Shown piece by piece: positions 39,401 through 51,284 of a stretch of DNA of 64,000 bases. The DNA is from Bugula neritina (Eukaryota; Bryozoa; Gymnolaemata; Cheilostomatida; Bugulidae). The translations under genes and the position numbers were made by a program. A model generated the notes under the pieces. The model ran no database searches. It saw only the letters and a list, made by a program, of their open reading frames with translations, and was not told the DNA's origin. The stretch is from assembly GCA_964035545.1 (NCBI GenBank), contig OZ037767.1, forward strand, positions 23,703,128 to 23,767,127, read 5' to 3'. Positions within the stretch are counted from its first letter, which is position 1; every line of letters begins with the position of its first letter.

Positions 39401-42400
39401 AGGTAAACTACTGTAGTAGCAACAGTACCCTCTGTGTTAGGTAATCTACTGTAGTAACAACAGTACACCCTGTGTTAGGTAATCTACTGTAGTAACAACA
39501 GTACCCTCTGTGTTAGGTAATCTACTGTAGTAACAACAGTACCCTCCGTGTTAGGTAAACTACTGTAGTAACAACAGTACACTCTGTGGTAGGTAAACTA
39601 CTGTAGTAACAACTGGGATAAACTATTTTTAGCTATCAGTTTTTTGACACAAGCCTTTCTTGCTCCTTTATTTCAAATGCACTTGAGGTATATAAAACAC
39701 TTAATCTAACACTCAATTTCTAATGTCAAGTCGGAACTCTATATTGCGCCTTTATACTTTTCTTATTTTATTGACATTTCAATTTTTATAGCCATTTCTA
39801 TTGTCACAGCGGTTAAAACAAAATTGAAACTATTCAAGAGAGCAAAGTTCAGCTGACTATGAAATAGATTGTTGGTGGCTTCTTTTGTAGGAGAGACAGT
39901 GAAGTTACTCATATTAAGATACAGAATCAAGGTGATTTCTACGATCTCTTCGATGGATCTCAATTCGCGTCACTTGCCGAGCTGGTTCAGCATTACTTTG
40001 AGGGTTCAGGTCAGCTGAAGGAGAAAAATGGAGAGATCATTGAACTTAAATATCCTCTGAAGATGTCAGGGCCCACTGCTGAAAGGTATAGTACTCACCT
40101 AGTACCATTAGTACTCACCTAGTACCATTAGTACTCACCTAGTACCATTAGTACTCACCTAGTACCATTAGTACTCACCTAGTACCATTAGTACTCACCT
40201 AGTACCATTAGTACTCACCTAGTACTATTAGTACTCACCTAGTACCAATAGTATTCACCTAGTACTATTAGTACTCACCTAGTACTATTAGTACTCACCT
40301 AGTACTATTAGTACTCACCTAGTACCAATAGTACTCACCTAGTACCATTAGTACTTGCCTAGTACCTTTAGTACTATTAGTACCATTAGTACTATTAGTA
40401 CCACTAGTGTGTAGTACCACTATTACGTAGCATCACTAGTATTTAATATAACTAGTATTTAGCATATCTAGTGTCTAGTATGCTAGGAGTAACTGGCTGT
40501 CTATTCAATCAATATTTCTAAGCACTGTTATTTATATAGAAATCTTACTTTATGTACTCTCAGTAACTAGTATATCTATTAACTAGTACTTCCAGGGACT
40601 AATACAATCAGCAGAGTTACAACTGTCATAACCGTATGAGTTTTAGCTATTCCAAGGATATAATTGGCTCTTGTAATTTAGGTTTATGTCTGAATATCCC
40701 CTCTACCAAAATTATGGTGTGGTTTGCTCGCTGACATTCTGAATATCCCTAGGAACAACTTGACAATAAGTGTCAACACTAGATGTCATCACTATAGGTG
40801 TCATCTGGCATGCCATCACTTTTTTCTAGTATCTTGCTCAACGTGTTAGTTGTTGAATGTCCTGTTTCTCTATTCTGGCTGTTCACGTTAAGCCATTCCA
40901 CTGAGTATGAGAAAGAAGATATGCTGTACTTATTTTCACTTAAATGTCAAAGACTCAAAGAGAGAGGAAGTTGGCTAGTTGTAGAGTAACTGATAGCTGT
41001 GTTAGATAAAATGAATTATACCACATCTCTTAGAGTAGTTAATTTATTAGAAGCTGATGTGAGGCATCTAAAATACCCAGGCTGTCACTTGTATGTTATC
41101 TATTAAACTTCTAAGCCTGCAAATGTGCTATCATCAACATTTATGGTTAGCATTTTCACTACCTCCGCAAGGGTTATCACAGCACACAATACACTGAAGT
41201 ATTGCCAGCTTTAACTCTGTGTATACGATCTAGCTGTAGGTGGTATGTGGTTCCATGTCTAACTATTTGAACATAATATTTGATAAGGCTGTTCCATGTC
41301 TAACTATTTGAATATAATATTTGATAAGGTGGTTCCATGGTCCAATATCAGGCCAGGAAGCAGACAAAATGCTGAATGAAAAAGGGAAGACTGGAAGTTT
41401 TCTTGTGCGAGAGAGTAGAAGTCAACCAGGCAACTATGTGCTGTCAATAAAAACTGAAGATGTCATAAAACATATACATATTAGATTTCAGGTAGGCCCA
41501 TATAATCAGTACATGTGTGTGAGCTTTGTAGTGATGCAGCTTTTAGCTTTGTTTATAAGTTTGTCTTTATGCGGTGTTGTGAGACACATGGGGTGCTATG
41601 ATTCATAATGTCAGGTGCTGTGTCACCCTTTATTAGGTGAAATTACACACATCATAAGGTACTGTGACACACATAGTAGGGTGTTGTGGCTCTCAGTACG
41701 AGGTTTTATGACATGTATACTGAAGTGTTACGACACACACCATAAGGTACTATGACACATGTCACAAGGTACTATGACACATGTCATAAGGTTCTATGAC
41801 ACATATCATAAGTTACTACGACACACATAGTGAGGTGTTGTGACTCACATTGTAATTTGTTATATTTTGTAGAATAACAGCTATGACATTGGAGGAGGAG
41901 AAAGATTTGACAATTTATCAGATCTAATAGAACACTATAAACAAAACCCTATGGTAGAAATCTCAGGGGCTGTTGTGCAACTAAAACAGGTAGAGTCTGT
42001 CTCAGTTGAATGTGGAAATCCACTTCATAACTATATACTCTAAGGCTAAACTATTGTCTACACATATTCTACACATTGCCTACACATAATATACACATAT
42101 TCTACACATTGTCTACACATCAATAATAAATAGCTACCTTCCGAAAATCCTGTGAAATACACACTACCCCCCATTATCCAGTATATGTATGTGGGGTTTG
42201 ACTATTTAGGAAAGTGCATGACATATAACACTAATTTGTGGTTTTCAGAATGGGTATTTTCAACCCTAACAAAGAGACATAAATCCAATATAAGAACTAA
42301 AGCAAAGCCATAATTACCATGTATATATTTATTCATGTAGTCTTTTTATGTGCCGTAACCCATTTCATACTCTATACAAGAACAATGCAAGCTGCTGGTG

Positions 42401-45400
42401 CATAACTTAGCATGCTGCAATACTCTGGTGAATTTAAACAGAAAAAAATATGTGACTGTCTGGTATGCTAGACTGCTGTAGCTAATTATTGTAGAGGTAT
42501 AGGTTGGTCACTCTGCTACCCCAACTTTAATGTTAAACTATTGCACTATTTTTCGTGTAGGCCTAATGACTTTACAAAACAAAAATTTACAAATATTCTA
42601 ATCTTTTATGAAACAGCATTCATTTCATCACTTCATGCTGTTTACCACCAAGTGCATTCAACTTGTCATGAAGTTATATAACATAGATTTCAACTCTCAC
42701 AACTAGCACCACTATTATTACTATTATTAGTCAAGTGTTCTAAAACAAGTGTTATGTAGGTGCAGATGTAATGATAAATTTACTAACAATGGTGTTTTAG
42801 CTGATAGTATAGTTAATTTTTGATAATTCTAGAAATATGTGCTAAAAACTAAAACATATTTTTGCAGCATTCGGTGTATTTTAACATTTAAGGCTTAAGT
42901 GAATATGTAAATAGTGGTTACGTGTTACACATGGACAATAACTAGCAATAGAGGAGTTCTATGCAGGTTCACTTTAGAATGCAGCAGTTGAAGCAGAGAT
43001 CATAAAAATATAATGCTCAGTTTATGATAGAGAAAATGGCAATGTAGAGTGAACCCTTATCCACTGTACAACCAGTTATTTTCTTCACTAATATAACATT
43101 TAACTTGACCAGTATAACATGCAATTACTTCCTTCATCTACCAATAGTCACAATCCTTTTAGTGATGACAACATATACAGCATATTATGCTTTGCAATGA
43201 ATAGCTATGGTAGTTATGTTCTCATTGTTCATCAAGAGATAACTGCACTAATTGGTCTATGACCTGTGTGATATTTACTTGTCAGTTTTTTCTATTTTCC
43301 TGGAGTTTCTCGGTGTTTTAGCCTCTACACACATCCCGGTTTCTGGTGTCCGACATTGAGGACAGAGTAAAGAAGTTGCAGGAAGATCACGGCATGAGTG
43401 CCAACAAAGGGGGGTTCTGGGACGAGTTTGAAGAACTGCAGCAGCAAGAGTGTAAACATTTATTTAGCCGAAAAATTGGGCAAAAAGAAGAAAACAGGAG
43501 CAAGAATCGATACAAAAATATTTTACCATGTAGGTATCCACTGAATGAGTGAACATGCTGTTACTACAGTAGCAACGTACAGTATTACCTACAGTGTAAC
43601 ATTAGTAACTACAGTATTTATTACCTACAGTGTAACATTAGTAACTACAGTATTTATTACCTACAGTGTAAGCATGAGTAACTAAGTTTGTTGGAGTCGT
43701 TTACTAATAAACCTTTTTCTTGAGCTAATATTAAGTTGTTGAAGTGGAGAAGGAGTTATCTACTTTTCCAACACACTAATTCAATGATTTTACCTTTATA
43801 ACCTAAATACAAATACATTGTAACAGAAAACTATGCAGCTATATAGAGTATTGGGGAAACTACAGAATGTAAGATATTTCTATATTAGTCATGCGATACT
43901 CTGAAGTTCCTAAGGCTATGCTGTCAGCACCGCTTGAGTTCTTACAGAGTCACTGCCTGAACCAGCACGAGTTTTATTAGCCTTCAGACCTATAACTTTA
44001 GTATGCTTGTTAATTGGTTACAATGTATATTATTTGTATTTGTTAGACTATGGACCTCAGACCTCATTGCATTTGATGCTTATTATGTTCACCAGAACTA
44101 CTCAGCTTTCATATCCACTGATTGTTGCTCTAAGTTTATGTGCTCAATACAAATTAACTAAATTGTATATAAATATGTAAAGTTTTAATAATGTCTAGAG
44201 CTGAATTTGGTGTGACTGTTCATGTATATGTTTACAGTTGATCACACTAGAGTTATTCTGGACAGTGCCAGCCCTGAATATGACTACATTAACGCCAACT
44301 TCATAGAAGCTTCGGTGAGAATACAAACTACTATTCATCGCATTTTGTTTCTTCGGACTTAATGTTTGCATCCTTTCTACTTGCACCTATATAGAAGTAA
44401 ATCCAATTTTAAACCATCTTCCTTTGGATTTGTTCAATATTTCAATTATAACCAAGTGAGTGCCGAATAGACACTGTATATGCTTTGTATGATGTAACCC
44501 TTGTAGTCCGACACTGACGGTAGTCAGGGAGATAAGACGTACCATAAAAGGTACATCGCTACTCAAGGTTGTCTCAATGCCACCATTACAGACTTCTGGC
44601 GAATGGTCTGGCAAGAGCGATGTCAGGTTATCGTCATGACAACAAAGGAGCAGGAGAGAGGCAAGGTAGGCACGTGGGGCAGCTTCTGTAACTAATTTTC
44701 ACATGAACTATACTTGTTCAACCATGCATGTCTTTTGAAGACTGTTTATTGTTTTTGAGCCTTTCAACTTTGTTTCTAGATAAATCTCTCTAGGGCTGCA
44801 GTACATTAGTAGTTATCAACTTTTATTAGCTTATTTTCGCAAACTGAAACTGTGTTGTGTAAGATTACTGATTTGTTGCTTCTTCAAAACACAAAGGTGT
44901 GTAAATAATTACATTGGAGTAGTTAAGATGTTGGAGTTGTCTCTACGTTATACATGTATAGCTGCTTATGTGATAGTGTCACTGCGCAACATGTTATGAT
45001 AAAATGCTGTACTTTGTGGCACCGCCATCATGTGTGGCACTGTGTAGTGACACTGCGCTATCTTTACTGACATTGTGTCACGTGTAGTAGTGACACTGTG
45101 CCACAGGTGATGGCAGTTGAGTGCTATGCCTTCCATGCTCTATACTCAATGTGTAGAACAAGTGCGCCAAGTACTGGCCAGATGCTAACAAGGTAATGCC
45201 AGTTCCCCATCCCGATGGCGTGGGTCCAGTCATAACTATACTAAACTTATCCGAGGAAGTTTCTTCTGATTACATAATGAGGGAACTTGAAGTCTCCCGT
45301 GAGTCCGAAGAGAAACGCAGAATCTACCAGTTCCAATTTAGATCCTGGCCTGACCACGGAGTGCCCAAAGACCCTGGTGTGTAGAAATAGTGCACAGTTT

Positions 45401-48400
45401 ACTATCTATAAATGTGGTATGCACCCATGTGGGTGCACTACACATATGTCCATATCACAAATGTGTACATGCTGATTACTATTCAACTAGTATGTTCTGT
45501 TTCTAGTCTCTCAATGTATTTGCTCTGCTGAGATTTCCATTTACATTTGAACTCATGCAGTTTCATAATTTGAGTTTTACTGTTTTAGGTTGTGTTTTGG
45601 ACTTCCTGCAAAAAATTAATGAAAAACAGAATAACATCAAAGATGCTGGTCCCATAGTAGTTCACTGCAGGTATGTGGTTGGTTAGTAGATGACTAGGTG
45701 TAGGTAGGTGACTAGGTGTAGGTAAGTGACTAGGTGTGGGTAGGTGACTAGGTGTGGGTAGGTGACTAGGTGTAGGTAGGTGACTAAGTGTGGGTAGGTG
45801 ACTAGGTGTGGGTAGGTGACTAGGTGTGAGTAGGTGACTAGGTGTGGGTAGATGACTAAGTGTGGGTAGGTAACTAGGTGTGGGTAGGTAGCTAGGTGTA
45901 GGTAGGTGACTAGGTGTAAGTAGGTGACTAGGTGTGGGTAGGTGACTAGGTGTGGGTAGGTGACTAGGTGTGGGTAGGTGACAAGGTGTGGGTAGGTGAC
46001 TAGGTGTGGGTAGGTAACTAGATGTAGGTAGGTGACTAGGTTTGGGTAGGTGACTAGGTGTAGGTAGGTGACTAAGTGTGGGTAGGTGACTAGGTGTGGG
46101 TAGGTGACTAGGTGTGAGTAGGTGACTAGGTGTGGGTAGATGACTAAGTGTGGGTAGGTAACTAGGTGTGGGTAGGTAACTAGGTGTAGGTAGGTGACTA
46201 GGTGTAAGTAGGTGACTAGGTGTGGGTAGGTGACAAGGTGTGGGTAGGTGACTAGGTGTGGGTAGGTAACTAGATGTAGGTAGGTGACTAGGTTTGGGTA
46301 GGTGACTAGGTGTGGGTAGGTAACTAGTTGTGGGTAGGTGACTATCAGTTGAGAAAAGCATGTTTTAAAATGTTATTTATATTGTAGTTTATAATTTCAT
46401 TGTTTTATACAATTTGTATGGTAAGCTGACTGAAGTATTTTATTGCAATCTTATAGCTTTCTTTCATATTGTATTTGTAGTGCAGGGATTGGCAGAACTG
46501 GGACATTTATTGTAATTGACATTATCCTTACACAGCTACTAGTCTATGGTAAGTTACTAGTTTACTGTAAGTTACTAGCCTACTGTAAGTTACTGGTGTA
46601 TGGTAAGTTACTAGTTTACTGCAAGTTACTAGCCTACTGTAAGTTACTGGTGTATGGTAAGTTACTAGTTTACTGCAAGTTACTTGTTTAAGGTAAGTTA
46701 AATACTTATTGAAGTACCTTGCCTACTTAACTCGGGCATTATATGGGTGTTGTCTTTCTTCACCTGGAATAACCTCATATCTGGTCTATGAGGTTACTCC
46801 CAGGTGTAGGCTATGATTCTATTGAAATGAGGCTGTAATGAATACCATACGAAATTGCTATTATAAAGAACTGTTACTATATATAAGCAAGGTCGTGCTG
46901 GTTGCAGGACTAGACTGTGATATTGATATCCAGAGAGCCATACTGAATGTCAGGTCACAGAGGTCTGGCATGGTGCAGACAGAAGCTCAGTACAAGTTCG
47001 TGTACCTGGCTATCCAACACTACAAGGAGACCGTATCTCAAAGGAGAATCGCTGAGAGACAAAGTCACAATCGAGAAGTGAGTAGCACATTCATCTGATC
47101 AGAAATAGGCTTTAACAATGGGCTTGAGATTATAGAATTGTTCTACTGTTGATAACAAATACGAGCCGAAATTCAACTTTTTACAGGAAATTTATAAACT
47201 GTTGGCTGTTGTTTTTAGTTGTCACCCATAGGAAGCATGTGGGTGGCAGACTACAGATCCTTTTTTTAAACTATCTGAGCCTCCGATTTAAATAAGTATT
47301 TGTTAGTCTCAGCTTTTAATGATATATTATCAATTGATTCTGGTGACATTGGAAATGTAGGTCTTGTATTTCTTATTGAAATGTATAGTGATGCTACAAC
47401 AATCTACTTTTAGTATACCAATTTAAAATATGCAAGTGAAGCAGCAGGCGGGCAGGGGTCAACATCCAATCTTTCTTTATCGGCAGCAAGAAAATCCAAG
47501 TCAAAGGCTCCATCAAGGTAAGCTCTGTTGCATTTCACTGTAGGTAGTTCATCATATTACTGATGACAAGTGTCTTCATTATGGTAGGTGCTTGTATAAT
47601 ATGAAAGTAGATGGCTAGATTATTATTGATAAATTCTCAGCATCAGTTAGAGTATCTTTTTTTTTACAGACGAGAGTTGTTTTTATGTAGGCAATACCAA
47701 CTGTGTTTGTTAGGTCTCTTAACCTGACCAGGCAGTTGGTGGACTGATATATTATAGAATATAATAATTGTATATCCTGTTCTGTTTCTAAAGATGAAAT
47801 TATTGTGGTGCGTATCACCCACCCTCTTCTAGTTACTGAAGACATTTATTTCTTATATGTTCAACAGTGTTTTTGAATCTGATATTTAGATATATTGTAT
47901 TTTAGAGTGTGTAAGTTATTAACCTGGTGTACTTGATTACATAAAGAAAAATTGTGTTACATCACCATAACATTATGTGTCTGATTTCATTTGAGTCATG
48001 TCTTATGAGCTGGTTTCTTACTGGTGGTTTACTAGCGACTTAAGGACACTGGTTACTTAGCAGTTATACACTGATTACACACTTCTTATAAACTGGTTAT
48101 TCACTGATTTCTGGTTATTCACTGGTTACACACTTTTTATAAACTGGTTATTCAGTGGTTGCACATCTATAAACTGGTTATTCACTGGTTGCACATCTAT
48201 AAACTGGTTATTCACTGGTTGCACATCTATAAACTGGTTATTCACTGGTTGCACATCTATAAACTGGTTATTCACTGGTTGCACATCTATAAACTGGTTA
48301 TTCACTGGTTGCACATCTATAAACTGATTATTCATTGGTTATTCACTGGTTACATACTTCTTATACACTGGTTGCACACTGGTCGCACATTTATAAACTG

Positions 48401-49445
48401 GTTATTCACTGGTTACATACTTCTTATACACTGGTTGCACACTAGTCACACATTTATAAACTGTTTATTCACTGGTTACATACTTCTTATACACTAGTTG
48501 CACACCGGTCACACATTTATAAACTGGTTATTCACTGGTTACATACTTCTTATACACTGGTTGTACACTTGTCGTACCATGGTTACATCTTTCACTTAGT
48601 CTGTAGTAACTTAGGTCAGTTTATATTGAGTAGAAATACTGCTACTAGCACTCTGGTGTGAAATGCCATCATCTACCTGTTATATGTAACGAATGCTTAT
48701 TTTACTTTTATTTAGTTGAGCGATAATGCAGAAACATGAGTGCACAGGCTACTATACTAGCCATGGTAATCAACTCTAGTTACTATACTACTTGTATAAC
48801 CTAGTAAATGTCTGTTGGCCATAGTTTTCTTTTACTAACCTCCCGCCTTTATCCAGTCTCGGTGTGGAAGTGTATATTTTCGCTTAGCTTCGTTCTATCA
48901 TTTTCTTTTTATTGTTTTGGTTTGGGGAGTGATAGTTTTATGTTATGGTTAGGCAACTTCTCAAATTACAAGCTTTCACTAAAACTGGTGCTATTAAGAA
49001 GCTGCAGTCCTACACTTACCTTTTAGAATCTTTTATCAACATACTAACTGTCTATATACTAAACTTATGCTGCGGCTCTTTTTATGTTAATGAATATTCT
49101 ATGGTTGGCTCACCTTTCTATCTTGATCAACATTTCACTGTCTATATGAAGAGCTAAACCATTAAGTTGCTATAGTATTGTGTCTTTTTCTACCACTCTG
49201 TGGTTACCTGTAGTTTATTTTAAGGTACTTTAGCACTAGCCCTTATTTATAGCAACTTCATATATACAGATGTTTAGGTGCTGCAAATATACAAAAGGTT
49301 ATCTAAGCATTGTTTGAAGTGTGATTTGAAAAGCTGAAACCCACTGATGCTCATGTGTATCTACATGTATTTTAGTGTAGACGCTGCCCTCTCTAGTTTG
49401 ATGCTACTTGAAACTTCTCCGCCTTCCAGAAAGTCCAAGAGCTGA
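36424..49445 (+). CDS. PTPN11: SHP-2/corkscrew-type protein tyrosine phosphatase (SH2-SH2-PTP)
   Basis: Exons: 36424-36440, 37000-37122, 39891-40085, 41329-41491, 41873-41989, 43322-43529, 44238-44314, 44507-44665, 45157-45376, 45589-45670, 46481-46548, 46908-47077, 47414-47517, 49376-49445. All phases agree and give 590 residues, near the human length of about 593. N-SH2 (7-~105) has phosphotyrosine-binding R33; C-SH2 (113-~207) has R139. In the PTP domain, [18 protein letters not shown] loop D419, P-loop [10 protein letters not shown] with C453 and R459, and Q500/Q504 are all present. N-SH2 residues D62, A73 and E77 match human autoinhibitory D61, A72 and E76. The tail keeps one Grb2-type YTN site (Y534, human Y542) but not a Y580 equivalent. 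The enzyme dephosphorylates phosphotyrosine and is recruited to tyrosine-phosphorylated receptors in the cytoplasm. The 5-codon first exon (MLSNS) is short but matches the family start. Last exon assigned by phase and acceptor. Confidence 0.95.
37103..39610 (+). repeat. 38-bp x 66 minisatellite copied from an exon-intron junction
   Basis: The first unit begins 20 bases before the end of N-SH2 exon 2. Every unit therefore contains the exon end AACAGTACCCTCTGTGTTAG and the donor GTAATC or GTAAAC. The array spans 2508 bp, exactly 66 x 38, with no net indel. Variant positions are AAC/TAC, CCC/CAC, GTAATC/GTAAAC and TAAC/TAGC. A stretch near 37862 recurs near 38204, nine units away. TAC units form a perfect 8-bp hairpin (TACTGTAG-TAA-CTACAGTA) across the unit border. 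Confidence 0.97.
40091..40370. repeat. 20-bp x 14 minisatellite next to the donor of SHP-2 exon 3
   Basis: Units GTACTCACCTAGTACCATTA with few changes begin five bases inside the intron and decay to about 40475. On the minus strand each unit reads CTAG|GTGAGTAC, a consensus 5' splice site. Confidence 0.95.
41247..41339 (+). repeat. 41-bp tandem duplication across the C-SH2 acceptor
   Basis: The exon start G-TGG-TTC-CAT-G at 41329 is preceded by copies at 41288 and 41247, each separated by the same 41-bp spacing and including ATATTTGATAAG, the sequence that forms the acceptor. Confidence 0.92.
41600..41860. repeat. Imperfect repeats in SHP-2 intron 4
   Basis: Degenerate ~24-bp units around GACACATGTCATAAGGTACTA between the two C-SH2 exons. 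Confidence 0.75.
43565..43680. repeat. 36-bp repeat, about three copies, in SHP-2 intron 6
   Basis: Units of ACCTACAGTGTAACATTAGT plus AACTACAGTATTTATT, starting about 35 bp after the exon 6 donor. Confidence 0.85.
45692..46339. repeat. 18-bp x 36 minisatellite in SHP-2 intron 10
   Basis: Units GACTAGGTGTGGGTAGGT and variants begin 22 bases into the intron after the exon ending in catalytic Cys453. Length is exactly 36 x 18. The pattern of variants near 45776 repeats near 46064, about 16 units away. The reverse strand is open for the whole array (hexapeptide HLPTPS), a by-product of the unit length. Confidence 0.95.
46531..46692 (+). repeat. 18-bp x 9 repeat spanning the donor of SHP-2 exon 11
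   Basis: The first unit includes the exon end CTAGTCTATG and the donor GTAAGTTA. Eight further units follow with TATG|GTAAGT, TACT|GTAAGT, TACT|GCAAGT or TAAG|GTAAGT. A three-unit (54-bp) order repeats. The array is open in the coding frame. Confidence 0.93.
48060..48570. repeat. 30-bp minisatellite in the last SHP-2 intron
   Basis: Near-perfect 30-bp units AAACTGGTTATTCACTGGTT plus GCACATCTAT between about 48163 and 48330, flanked by degenerate versions with ACATACTTCTTATACACTGG. It lies between coding exons 13 and 14. Confidence 0.93.
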
Positions 49446-49665
49446 TCATCACCTAATCACCATAAAGGATTCCCTAGAACTTGAATCTCTTATTCTTTGC
49501 TACCTGCTACTGGCTAGTCAACCTTATTTCATATATTAACTTTCGCTGGCTTGATTGTTTTATTCTAGAAATGTCTACTGGTTTTAGTATACAGAGTTAG
49601 TTCGTATTGTATGAACCAGCAAGTCGTGCACTTTGAAAACCATATATTTCTGCATTTGAGATTTC

Positions 49666-49671
49666 AATAAA
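49666..49671 (+). terminator. Poly(A) signal AATAAA of the SHP-2 gene
   Basis: AATAAA about 220 bp after the stop at 49443-49445, followed by a GT-rich stretch. Confidence 0.65.
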
Positions 49672-50599
49672 TGTCTTCCGTTTTGTTTAAAAAAACTTTT
49701 GCAACTTGGACAGCATTGTGAAGCTATTGGTGCAGGCAAGGTAAAGGATCCTTTTTTCTAAACATACGATGGATAAGTGTTATTTTAGCCTCTCTGAAAG
49801 CCTTTTTTACTTCACAATTGCTTAGAACTGCTTAAAACCTGCTCTCATTGGGAACCAGTTATCGGTTACGTCACATTTTATTAATATTTTTATTTTTATA
49901 AGATCTTTTTTGCGCATTATACACTGTGCACTGGTTGCCAAACTTTGCAAATATTACTTTAGTATTTTAGAGTGGTTAATAGTAGCATTCCTTATTGAAA
50001 TAATGCTATATACAATAATATTTAATATTTTGGCTGTTGAAAATCGTATTCTTTTTAATGGTGCGTTTGTTTTTTGCTCGTTTCAAAACGTTTGCAATTG
50101 TTTGTTCCAATGTCACCAGTTGGTTGGGCAAGCTTTGCTATTTAATGCCTTATGAATTTTCGTAAAAAAAACATCACAGTATGTAAATTTATGTAACAGC
50201 ATTAGATATGTAATAAATATTTCTATTTAATTTACATGAGAGTAGATTTTGCTGCTTCGCATCACTCCATAAGTCATATCATTAGGTATTTGGATTAAAC
50301 TTGTTTGTAACATTTTAACTATTATTATGTATGTGAGTTCTTATTTATGCGTTATTGTATATGTGCAATTGTTATTATAACATGAAAATATATTGTATTC
50401 ATCATCAACTAACACCTTGCAATAATGAACACCATTGAAAGAAGATAACTCTCATGAAATTATTTTTAAGCAGATGGGCTTTTGGTTCACTTGAAGTAGT
50501 CTTTATAAGATCCATAAACAGTTGGGTGAAACTCAAGAGGCTGTAGTCAGTTATGGTAGGCTGTTTGCATTAACTTAATAAAAATAATTTACAAAGTCC

Positions 50600-50835
50600 T
50601 TTAGCAAGTTTCCAACGGAGAGCAGCCCGTGGTCTAGGGGTTAGAGCGTTTGCCTAGTAAGCACAGTCATGGGTTGGAACCTGACTAAAGCCATTGATGA
50701 TGTTCGGAAGAGCATCTAGTCATAATTGCTCCTGTGCCCCATCTGAATAAATCTTCAACAAAAAACCTTTTCCATCAGGGGTTTTCTCGCAGGGATGGTG
50801 ACTATAAACTTGCATGAGTTTAGCAAGTTTTCAAC
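50600..50835 (+). mobile_element. tRNA-derived SINE with 17-bp target-site duplication
   Basis: Body 50617-50818, flanked by TTTAGCAAGTTTCCAAC and TTTAGCAAGTTTTCAAC (one mismatch). Box A TGGTCTAGGGG is intact; box B (GGTTGGAACC) has changed. Same family as 30780-30997. Confidence 0.92.
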
Positions 50836-51284
50836 AACCAATGTGCATTCAGTCACCATCGGCACCTCAAACATTAAAGTGCTGGCAATTTTTAAAACAA
50901 AATATACAATTGAAACACAAATCTTATAGCTGGCTAATATTTTATGATAACATACTAGTCTCTGGTAGTGTTCAAAAGTAACACTTGCCGGAGTCATTTA
51001 ATTAGCTGATGACTAATTAGACTCTATCTTAGAGTTGTCTCCTATCTATGATAACATTACCGAAGTGGTACTGCTCAGCAATAACAATTCAGAAATAAAT
51101 CAGTTGCAGTAGTAAGGATTAATTAATTGCAGGTAAAATATACTAAATTGCAATAATGTTTAAAATTCAGTGCTCATCAAATAATAATAAGCTAAATTGC
51201 TATTTTTATAATAATTGATCCCCAGAAATTTTTGTCTTGAAAATTTGTATTCTGACTAAAGCTATAATCTATCTGCATTGGTTA

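Noticed and set aside
37103-39610. CRISPR-like array
   Set aside because: Units are contiguous with no unique spacers and sit in a eukaryotic intron.
45585-46361. 258-residue minus-strand ORF of HLPTPS hexapeptides
   Set aside because: It is the reverse of the 18-bp intron minisatellite; a unit divisible by three stays open by default. No start context or splice support.
48126-48497. Overlapping ORFs of repeated [10 protein letters not shown] and [10 protein letters not shown]
   Set aside because: Both are read from the 30-bp minisatellite in the last SHP-2 intron.
48719-48770. Alternative last exon of SHP-2
   Set aside because: A good acceptor exists but the joined codon is followed at once by TGA. 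The exon at 49376 gives a longer tail, a stop and a nearby poly(A) signal. An alternative short isoform is not excluded.
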